Source: Homalodisca vitripennis (Eukaryota > Arthropoda > Insecta > Hemiptera > Cicadellidae). From it: a stretch of DNA of 64,000 bases. A model generated the notes under the pieces. That model worked only from the letters and a program-made list of their open reading frames with translations, searched no databases and was not told the origin of the DNA. A program made the translations under genes and the position numbers. This document shows, in pieces, positions 27,001 through 39,066 of the stretch (positions are counted from its first letter, which is position 1; every line of letters starts with the position of its first letter). The stretch lies in assembly GCF_021130785.1 (NCBI RefSeq), contig NC_060209.1, positions 20,545,501-20,609,500 on the forward strand, in the 5' to 3' direction.

Positions 27001-30000
27001 TCCTAAAGTTGATTCTTGATTCCACCATTTTTCAAGAAAAAATTGGAACAAGAAGCAAAATTTAGGTTCCTTAGTCCCTACAAGGTGAAAAGAGTTGTGG
27101 TTTTTCCTGTGTTGTGGTAGTTTTGATATCATCAATTTGCATCTTGTAAGTTTGTGCCATTAATGTTCATTCCGTGTTGAGTTTCATCTTTTCTTTGGAT
27201 GCAATTTTCGTTGAGTTGTATCTTTTTTGTGGAAGTAGAGTTGGATGCACCACATTTGTTATTCTGTTATTCTATAACCAGAAGATGAAAGTTATACTAC
27301 AAGACTCAAAAGGATCATTGTGATAGTTTCCTACTAGAATACTAACAAGACAATGAATTTTGTTGTATGTTTGCAGGCATGAGTTCCTGAACCACTATCT
27401 GGGCAGCAGTACAATCTTTATGAAAGCCAAACGTTCTCTGACAAGTTCGTTCGATCAGCTGCTCAAGAGAAAGGGTTCCCGAGATGACTTGGCTCCAGTA
27501 GATACGTGCAAACCCATTGTCAAGGAGCTCAGCCTTCCCATGAATGCAGCTCTCTGCAAGGTGACGCACTTTGTTTTATAACTGTTTTATGAGTTTGCAT
27601 TTTTGTGAGTTCATAAAAATGAGATTTTTAAATTCATATTTTAACCCTCTAAGTGGCAAGCGCCGTCTGAGACGTATGATTCACGCCGCCACAGCCATTG
27701 CTTCACATTTAAGGCCGTTGTTCCGCAACCGTCCCTTATTTTTAGGCCTAGTTTGAACTATCGTATTCTCCATGAAATTTCCTATACATATCATATAGTA
27801 TAGTGTGTATTCATGTTACTAATGTTTGCTGGCTTAAATGATTCCGACGGTTTTCGTTTGACCTGGTGGCAGACGAGAGAACAGCTGTCTACTCGTCTCG
27901 TCACTGTTTTGTTTGGCGACTTTGCGTACTGTTATTGTCAGTATATTATTGTTTATCGCGTTTGTGTTACCGGTAAATGTTTGGGTTATTCGTTCGTCAT
28001 GGAAAATGTTGGGGTACTTTGGGATTATACCGACTACACCAGTATGAGGAACACAAACAAATAAATTTATAGAAAAAAAAAACATTATAGAACGAAAAAG
28101 CAACTCTTCAATTACAAACTTACAATGATTATTAATTGTTAATGGGTTTCCTGTGACGCCCAGAAAGCAGCAATATCAAGGATGAGTGAGTCTAGTGGAT
28201 TTCCGCCTTCAGCAGCAATTGCCGACCGCAACGCATATTTTAGATGTAGGCAACTAGTCATGATCTTGTAAAAAACGAATGGCCCCCTCTTCGCTCCTGG
28301 GTAAATCCCAAATTCTCAATGTGTCACCCATCACTAATCTATTACACACACAGTAAAATACGGAAGTATAACAAAGCGACACACTCGACAGACACTTCGG
28401 CACGAAAAGTACAAGAATGCGGCGCACCAGTTGAATGGGCGGCGAGAATCTGTAGTCACGTTATCTACTAGATCGCTCGACTTTGACCTCTGTCTGAGGA
28501 TGGGGAGGGGTTTGCGATAAGACAATTCCTGTTTTATATTTACGAAATATACTGTGCTATGAGACAAACTAAGCCACTATTATACTATTATAGGCCCAAC
28601 ACTACTGGGAGGAAAAGACAAGCCCCTTCTAGTGACTCGGGAGTAAAAAAACTAGTTTATACATAGATTTAGTTTTTCCCATCTAACTTTTTTGTTCTTG
28701 TAAATAGAAAAAAAATGTATAAGAAGTAATTTGTTTAGAATAAAATTGTGTATATTCTGTGAATTTGACATTATTTTGTAGCGTGAGTAGATTCAAAGTG
28801 ACGGACAGTAGAACTTAAAAATTACTTTTTCTACAAAAATTTTTTTACACATCTACAATGATATTAATCTGAAAATAATGGTAAGGCACCGAATATTATA
28901 TTTATTCTTATTCTATAGTTCATAAGGAAAACAAAAATATATAATGTTGTTAGGTTATCACTTAGATAATATTTTCTAAAAATAAGTGTAACGATCACGG
29001 CAATTTGCCCAAAAACGGCCTGCCACTGAGACCACAAATGACCGTCACTTATAGGGTTAAACCAAGTCCAATATATACATTCTAATTAATTTCAATACAT
29101 AACTAAAATTAGCCTCACAAGCTCTTAGAGGCCTCAATAGCCAATAACAAGATTAGAAAAAAAGGAGGGTAAAAAATAAACAAGTACATGGTGCTCAGTA
29201 AACTCAGTATGTTTCCAATGTGACAATGAAATTTAAACAGTGTATTTATTCTTAGTGCCATAATGAAACTGTTAAGATAAGGTTCTCAGAAAACCCAATT
29301 TAATTGTAGTGCCATGATGAAACTGTTAAGATAAGGTTCTCAGAAAACCCAATTTAATCGTAGTGCCATGATGAAACTGTTAAGATAAGGTTCTCAGAAA
29401 ACCCAATTTAATCGTAGTGCCATGATGAAACTGTTAAGATAAGGTTCTCAGAAAACCCAATTTAATCGTAGTGCCATAATGAAACTGTTAAGGTAAGGTT
29501 CGCAGTAAACCCCGTGTAATCTTAGTGTCATGATGAAGAAGGTGATATCCTACCATGAACAACAAAGCTAGCATATTCTTCCAGTGCCATGCTGAAGCTG
29601 GTTAAAGATGATGACCAGCCATGTCAGTATATCGCCAATGGCGCAGTGTAGCAGGTACTACGGTTATCGCAAGATAACTGGATCAAGAAACGTTGAGCGT
29701 GGCTGCTGCTTGGATGGGTGACCGCTGAGTGATCCTGTCCTTGCAAGCAGCCCGCCTGCCCGGCCGTTGGTGGTAGTTCTAAAGTCATCTTTAAGCCGTT
29801 GGTCCCCAGGTTAAGTGCTAGAGAGGACTTCTTAGTCCTAACTCCACCTGGTAAAATAAGACATCTTTACTTTACTTTTACTTTATAATGCCAATGTTAC
29901 AAAGAAACTGGTGATTATGAGTGTCAGTAAAGTCATTGTATTCTTAATGCCATAATGAAACTGGTGTGATAAGATTCTGAGTAAATAGGCTATTCTCAAT

Positions 30001-33000
30001 GCCATGATAAAGGAGGTGAGGTCCTATCAAACAGAACAAAGCTAGTGCATTCTTCCAGTACTATCATGAAGTTGGTTAGACAAGATTGCTGGCCAATTCA
30101 ATAAATAAAGTAGAAAGAGGTTAGGTATTTTAATTAAATTTATTGTAGTGAAAATGCATTTTGTGCTGGTGATGTGGTACCATTGTTTTATTTTGTGTTA
30201 TTAACAGGACTCCAGCAGCACTGCTTCACCTGCCACCCCCTCCTCCTCCTCTCTGTTATTAGAAGTTCCCCAGACACCCTCCAGACCTCGCAGCAGTACC
30301 ATCAGTTCTCTCCCTGACACGACGGAGACCGAAACTCACAAGTCTAGCCCTATGATGAACATGTGAGTGACACGAGTGAATTGCCATGTTACCATTCATC
30401 TCTTTTACATAAATAACATTGGTTTTCTCTGTGGTTTCCACATATTAGTTTGTCAGTACAACAGAATTTATTATACCATCAAAAATATTAACCATTTGAG
30501 TGCCAAATATTTATTGAGTGGGTGTATTGAAAAGTGTATTAAAAAGGTATTTTTCTGGTGAGTGCACCTAAAAGTGCCAGCCCTTTTAAAGGCATTTTGC
30601 AAGGTTTCAGTAAAAAATTTACAGTTTGATTATTTAAACAAGCTATCAATATACTTTTTTGTAATTTTACTTTGAAAACTCTGCCTAATTAACATAAAAT
30701 AACAAAGTTGCTATAAAATTAAATTTAGGAATATCAAAAATGGATTTACGTCAAAAATTTCAGAACTGATTTAAATTTCAGTTTTCAACCTAATTATAAA
30801 TAAATACCAAAAAAATCATATCCTTTTCTTTGTCCACATCACTGGAAAGTGTATTGAATTGTCTATAAATCTTGAAAAGAGTATATCATTATCTTCAATA
30901 ATGAGTGAGTTATACAACTTTTAAGAAACTAATGTCGCATTGTTTCCGGTAGCCATGTCAAAAAAATGTTTTATATGTGAGTTCTAGATTGCTTTTCGTT
31001 AAAGTCAATTGATCGAAAGTGTACTATAACAATTTATTTTGAAAAGAACAGTTCTTCACAAACAATTTAGTATAATGTTAGTTTAAAAATATAAAGTTTT
31101 TTATTTTAAGTGATTTTTTTCCCGAACGTCCGGTAAAATTCAGATGTTGGCACTTTTCAGACAACTTTTGTCGTCTGGTAAAATCGAACATTGGCATTCA
31201 AAGGGTTAATCTCCATAATGAAATTTTCTCACTGTTATGTATTCACTTTTTTATAGTGTAAACTCTATATAGTGCTGAAATGTTTTAAAATTCATATCCA
31301 AAGTTTGTCAGTTCATGTATGTGAATTTTTCTAGTGATGTGTTTATAGAGACTCATATTAGAGAATTAAAACCGGACCTTTGTTATTTTTAGCTTCTTGA
31401 AGGTGGGAAACTCTCCGAAGGAAGAGCCAGAAAGTTCTAATAGACAGTCAGGCTCGTGGAGACAAGCTATATTCAACACTGTGGTCACTCCAAATAAAAG
31501 TCTCGTTCAAGGTATCTTTATTTCAGTTTCTTATTTGTTTAAACTCATTCATACACATTCAGTCATTAAGATGTTTTATATTTTGAAGGGTGAGTAGACC
31601 CATCATAATGATAATGAATGGTTAATTGAACATTTTATTATATTCTACGTTATAAAATATTAAAACTGTATAGAATAAATTGGCAGCAATCACCTTTTTG
31701 GATTTTTGTTGTGATCAATAACCAACAGCCATTTAATGTTACTTATTATAAAGTAGTTGAGCAGTATATTTAGTTGTTAATACTGACTGCATAATTCCTG
31801 ATTATTTGGAGGAGGATCAATTTTATTGCTGATTAATTATAGATGCCTGTTTATGTGAGAAGTTATTACAAATCTAAAGAATTTTACATTAGCTTGATCA
31901 GTTGTCAGAATGTTTCTGTAACAAAAGCTGACATATATTGTTCTCCACATTTGTACCTTTTTATTGTTAAACAACATATTTACACTTGAGATAAAACTGT
32001 GTTCTTATTAAAGTACAATCTTGTATATGTCTGTTATCTTTCATTTTATTTTTGTTTTTAACACAATAATTAGATTGACTACATAATTGAAACCTGTAAA
32101 CAGAGGCTTATAATTTTAAATTTGTTTTTAATTGTCATTATAAGCATAAAAATAACACATGTAACTCAACTCTTCTGTAACTATATAAAAATATATGTAC
32201 AAAGTGTGATTGGTTAAGAATGATATGGTAAGCTACTCAGAAAATAAAGTGAATAAAGAAGCAAATTTAGTGAAGATAAGATTTAGATCAGACATATCAT
32301 TTCATGCAGATCAAAAAGTCTCTCATGTATTTATTTTGCTCAACCTTTTGTTTGCCAAAAATTAAATGCAGAACATTTTCATTTATAATTGATTTGTAAA
32401 AGTATTTATAAAATAGGTAATGTTTTCTACCCTAAAACAAATATTAGTTGTATAATTCTCTTATTTGTACCCTAGAAAAGAACACGGTGCTGACTTCGCT
32501 GAGCAAAAGAGACAAGGCAGATCTGAGAGCCCTGTGGCGAAAAGCAATCAACCAGCAAGTTCTTCTCATACGGATGGAAAAGGAAAATGCCAGGTTAAAA
32601 GGTACTCTTCACTGATTTCAGCACATAGATGTGGAGACACAGAAAATTCCCTCCCCACCAATTCTTTCCCTGATCTGTATAAAAATTTCCTCATAATTTT
32701 TCAGTACTTTTCTTTGTTTTAAATATTTTATGCTATAGATATATATGTTTTGAAAAATGTAAACTAAAACCAAAAGACTAGTTTAGAGGATTTGGTCACT
32801 CAGAAACTGTACTAAACAAAATACAATTGCCTAATTAATAAATACCTGAAGTTTTGTCCCTATATGTTATGTTACAAAGGAGATTGTTGAGTAACGTACA
32901 TATTTACATGTAACATAGCTATGGTGGGAAGAGCATTGTGAATGTTGAGTTAGCTGTAGTTCACCTTCCGATTAATGCAGATCACTCACTACATGTCACA

Positions 33001-36000
33001 TTTCTTAATATTCACACATGCCTGTCACAAAATAAAACAAGTCTATCACCTACACATTGTTAATACTATAGGGAGCTCATGTGTGGTGTAGAGGGGTAAT
33101 AGGGAGGGTGGGATGGATTCGAGAAAATTCCTTGAACTAGCCATTCCAAAAATATGCAGTTATAATTGACCCCTCTACCGTAGTGCCTGCCTACCCCAGT
33201 GTTACCCCATTGTCCGCACTGTGTTCATGTGTCATTTTAGTCATTATTAGATAACTGTGATGTGGCACTGATAGACAGTGCATTATTTTATCAGTACTCG
33301 TAATTTAGGAATAAAGAAATTTATTGGTAATTATCGTACGTTTGACATATGTATATTGACTATTTAAATAATTTATTATTTAACTAAATTTCCTAATTTA
33401 TTGTAACCGTTACAAGGCGGCAAACTCATTTGTATTTGTGTATTTCAATACTTTTTGTAATGCATGTTCAGTTTAATCCTTTCAGTGCCAACATCCAATT
33501 TACCAGATGTTTTTAAGAAAACGTATTAAAAATATAATACATTATATTGCGATATTTCCCTAATTTTTTACCTGTACTATCAAAATAAATTTCTTTCTTA
33601 AAAACTATAAAAGAAATCTAGTGTACTTTTTAAATTGAGAAAAGTAAAATATTTACACATATATATATATATATTTTTTTTCCAGTTTCACGTAAGACAT
33701 AGCACTTTGAATGAAAATATTTCACTGTAAAACATAATATCACTTGTAAGAGAAAATAAAAACTGAACACAAATACAAAGAGTTTTATTAATATTTTTAA
33801 AACTGTATAAGTAATGTTAAGTTTTTTCAAAAGCTACATTTTCACTTTTTTGTGTTGTTTAACACTAAATTTAAAAGTAAACAGCTTACCATATTAATCT
33901 TACAATATTTTTAGAAATTTTTGTATAATTTGGTTTATTCTTTTACATTGTTTATATGCCAACAAATTTGTAATACATAAAAAAATTATCATGGTATAAT
34001 TTTTTCATGAACATGAGAATATACAGACATTGCAATTTCTCTGTAATTTTTCAAATGCCCGTATATGTGGAGATTGGCACTAAAAGGATTAAATATTTAT
34101 TCTATAAAATTGTTTAAGGTAGCTAAACAATTTCCCTAATACTAGATGGCTGTATTAGATTATTAAATATTCTATACCTCATCATAGTTCTGTTATGTTT
34201 GGCTCCAGTTATCAAATTCTCTACAGCTCTATTTCATCTTGTCCTATTTGCTAAAAACATTTTATATGATTTTATTCCCTATGATGATTCCCTATTATTA
34301 TGTTTGTAGTAGTGATGATTTATTACAGCTAAAAAAAACCCTTGCATAGTTAATGGAATACTGTGATCATTGAACCAATATTTTCTTTGATAGGTGTTGC
34401 AAGACAAAGTAATTCATAGTAATTTTTATACCAGAATTTAATCTTTAAATTACTTTTACTCTTACTAGGTTAGTTTTTTTTATATATATTCTAATGACGG
34501 TGAATCTTGTTGTCTTTGTAGCCCGGCAAGAAGAGGCAACAATGAAACGGATTAAACTGGAGTACGATGACATCGGGGCACTGGGTCGACAGAACATCGA
34601 AGTCTGGGAAATGATCATCAACAAGGAGGCCAGGAAGGCAGACGCTCAGATCCTAACACAGGCGATCCGACAGGGTATGTAACTTTTATTTATTTATTGA
34701 GTCATGCCTTCCTTGGACCTCAATCTAATTCGGCAGCCATTAGATCCCAGATTGTGTTTAGCGCTTTGGTCTTGTGGTCCAATAAACAACAGACAGTGAC
34801 ATTGAATAAACTGTCTGCAAAGACTTGCAAACATTAATACCACTGTGGTATTACCAAGTAGGTTGTCTACCTACTGCCCCTCAGAATCTTCCTTAAAACA
34901 CAAGTACAGATGACAGCATACGTGTTGAATGTTATTGTAACTGGAGAGGAGCTTATTTAGTGTACATTTTACTATTGTGAAACATTAAAACGATAAACAA
35001 CAATAATCAAGTAGCTGACTGACAGTAGGTGGGCTTGTGAAAATTCCCATGTTGAAGGGTTAATATTCACTTCTTGGTCAAATATGACAGACTACTTATT
35101 TTGTAATGTGAAGTATTGTAAGAACAAACATATTTTTTTGTTCTCTTAGGACAAGAAGCTTAGAAAATTCCATCTAGTCCTATAAGGACCTTTGCGCTGC
35201 TCCTGAAGTGACAGGATATTCTGGATGGGTAAGGTTGGGGGTAGGGGCCGCTTCCTGTCGAGATTCAAAAGGAAAAGTTTAGGGCACTAATCTCAGTCAT
35301 GGTTGAAGGAGAAGCCAGCTCTGAAACAACCTCTCCAGTCAAAGCAGGCAGGGAGTATCACACCCTTATGTCTAGGCTGCCTCTTAGGGAACGAACCCCA
35401 CCAACTCCAACAGTCATCTCCCGCAGTAGACTAGACCTATAGAATTGCCCTTGCACCCCATAATCTCGAAATTTGCGGTTAGTGATGTGCTGCCCCTGGA
35501 CATCCATAAGGTTGCCCAGATTTAAGTGGCACATCGGTTTTTGCTTTACCCAGTGTGGGCTCAACTGGAAGGTATAAACCAGCGAGAAGTGAACCCTCCT
35601 GGGGTGAAATACATACATTACACCTGCAGATATTATGGTGGTATCTTGCTAAATACGAGTGTCAAGTTAAATAAGACACAAGGACAGATATAACACACAA
35701 AACAGAGTGCTGACTCACTAACTGGACAGAGGGTAGAGAATTCCTGGCGTCAGTCTTGAAATAATTCTCCCATAACGTTTGCTAGGATCGTCGTAGAGAT
35801 GTTTTGTTCATGTCATTGTGTTTCTTTTGAATTTACCTTTCAAATGACATGTCACAAAATAGGGGTTGCAATTTGAAAATTTAAAGTGACCCCTCACTTT
35901 GAAATTTTTACGCTCCAAAAAGTTCAAAAAAGTATTTTAATAAGTATGGTGAAGATTTTACTTTGATATCTTTATGCGTTTGGAATATATCCAGGTGTAT

Positions 36001-39000
36001 CATGACTTAATTTACATCCTTTATATTTATATTTATTGACACAGACAAAGTGTAAGAAAGAGATAATTGTCCTAACTTCGCCAAAATAAAGAGCTTATTC
36101 ATTCATTGTTTCCTTAAGTAGCCCAGATGTGAGGCCCAATCTCATGGGAGAACCTCAGCATTGAGACGACCGGATCCCTTAATACTCTCTTTTCTGGAGA
36201 AGAGGTCTAAAATAAGTTAGATGAGATTTGGATGAGAGACTTTGATCTACAATGGTTTACCTTATGTTACAGGAGTGCCCCGGAGCAAGCGCGGGGAAAT
36301 CTGGTTGTACCTGGCTGAGAGACACTGTTCTCTGACTCCTCCTTTCGATAGCTCCCGATTCCCCAACTACAACACACACTATGAAGAGTTGCTCAAGCAG
36401 CTCACCTCCCAGCAACATGCTATCCTTATAGATCTAGGTATGTATCAGGCTAGTGCTCTTTTTTTGTGTTACTATGTAAATATTGGTGAAATCGATGCAA
36501 TATTCTTTAAATGTTTTAGCTATTGAAATGAATCTCTTTATTCATTGAATATACATTTTGTATACATTGAATAGCATCAAAAATTACTTAACTACTATAG
36601 TTATAAACTGAGAGGTTATAATGTGATAAAATACTCTAATCCTATAGTCAATCTAATCACAAATGCCTCAATAATTGCAGCTTTAGCCATAACACAGATT
36701 AATTTTAAAAGTACAGAAATAGTTAACAATATTATAAATAATTAAAAAGAAACATTTTTAAACTATGGAACTAAAACAATAACAATAATAATATATTTCA
36801 GTAATCAAAAACAAATTAGCAACAATAATTTGAAATAAATACACAAAACAATCCAAATAAATATATACACACAAAAACACAAATTGATATATTGCTGTTG
36901 TATAAATAACTCAGCTCAACCCAGAATTATAAAACTCATCAAATGAATAACATCATTATATGTATAAACAAAATGCTGTTGGTACCGACATTTTATAAAT
37001 TGTACTTCATTTGTCAGAGTTTAGAAATTACATAATAATAGTGTAGTTTTCACAACATATCAAATAAAACACCAACATAACACAAATAAATATTATAAGT
37101 AAATGTAGAGACAAATAATTTGCTTACATTTCTTTTATGTGGGTGTCAGCAACTTTGTAAAAACCAAAATAACCCATTATATTTACTCTAAAAACTCGCA
37201 TTCTTTGCTTGGACACAAACAAATCACTATACTTACATTTAAGTAACTATTTTAGTTTTTTTAATATATTTAGTTAGATATAACTTTTGTAATGCACTGT
37301 AGTGTTTGACTGCAACTAATTATGTGTTTGATTGCTGCAGGACGCACGTTTCCAAACCACACATATTTCTCATCCCCTCTGGGTCCAGGACAGTTGGCTC
37401 TGTACAACCTGCTGAAGGCCTACTCCCTCCTAGACCCGGACGTCGGTTATTGCCAGGGGCTCTCTTTTGTTGCGGGCGTGCTTCTCCTACACGTAAGCAC
37501 TTACAAGCATACCCAAAAATGAACCGTAATAATTCTGTGGTTTTAAAAAAGCCAATGTCAAAATTAAGGGACCTAGAATCAAACCCTGTCACATCCACTT
37601 TTTGTCCACATTGAGTTATACATCCTATCCCAGTACTTTCAAACATGCCGAATTCAAATAAACCATTATTTTTTAAATAAACCTGCCACTTCGCACTGTA
37701 AAAAAATGTCAAAAAATTAGTGTAATTTAACTCTGATGACACAATACAGAATTTGCATCATCTAAACAAATTTATTACTACACCTTTATGCCTTATGTGT
37801 TGCCTATGTTCCTGTAAAATTGTTAGTTTTACAACCCCTTTGAAGTAAAATCATAGTTAAATTCATTTTAAGATTCAAAACCTGCCACATCCTTAAGTGA
37901 AGTATCAAAACTCGCCGCATCCTTAAGTGAGTATCAAAACTCGCCACATCCGAATTTCCAAAAACAATTTTTCCTCATAGTAAGTTGATAGTTGTTGATA
38001 TTTTATAATTTAAAATTTTAGGAATTTTTTGGTAAAAACAGTTTTTTATTGTGTTTTGCTGGGCCTATTTGTTACAGTTTTTGCCACTTTACCAAAAAAG
38101 CATGCAAGTGGATGTGGCGGGGTTTGATTCTAGGTGCCTCAATTGTGCAGTTCAATTATAGGGTACTGTGTATTGGAACACTAAATTAGCCCTCTCCTGG
38201 GCAGGTGCAACGAATCTACACCATCCCCGGGAACCAGGCGCTGCCTTCTACTGTGACCTAGGTTTTAATATATGAAACGTTAAATATGAAACAACGTTAC
38301 ATCATTCCACTTACAGTACGGCAGTCGTTTGTTATTTCAGTTTCTTCCGACTTGTGTTGCCAGCTCACATAATTATTTGCAAGTTGCCATAACTAGTGGT
38401 TACTGAGGACATTAATTTTGTAGTTTTACCAGTAGTTTGCTCGTAATGAGCTATGAAGATTACAGGTGCATAATTTATATGAAAATCCAATTCTTATTTC
38501 ATTTACTACATTAATCCTTGTGAGGTTATTAAATTTTAAAATACAACCAAATTATAGAGAATTTATTGAGCTTTATAAATGTATATCTCATTGTTTTGTT
38601 CTAATAGAGTTATTAAAATGAGAAAAATGTTATTTTTACAATACACAGAGAGAGGACGAATTAATTCAGCTCACTAGTGACCGAAGAGCATTACAGTAAT
38701 TCATCCATCCACAAGAGGGTTAAACTTTAATTTATTGTGGACCTTATTATGTACTGACCTGTTAATTCGTGTTTTTTATGAACCCAACTGACATTAGCTT
38801 TTTTAGCACCAAGCCACAGAATATTAGTGATATCGGAGATGTGCAAGTACATATTTCTATCATTTTCAATTGTTAAAAGTGCAGTACAATTAAGAAAGGG
38901 ACTTTGCTTGTATATATAAGAAAATAGTTTCAGATGAAAAACAAATAATCAATTCTAAATGTTCGTATAATGCAAATTAAAAATTATATATATATATATA

Positions 39001-39009
39001 TATGCGTGC

Positions 39010-39066
<57 letters not shown>

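Noticed and set aside
29630..29760. A functional 5S rRNA gene
   Set aside because: Only the internal promoter part resembles 5S rRNA. The flanks do not, and a SINE-like tail follows.
37320..37742. 140-codon minus-strand ORF
   Set aside because: Overlaps plx exon 16 in antisense and runs into the foldback element. No motif.
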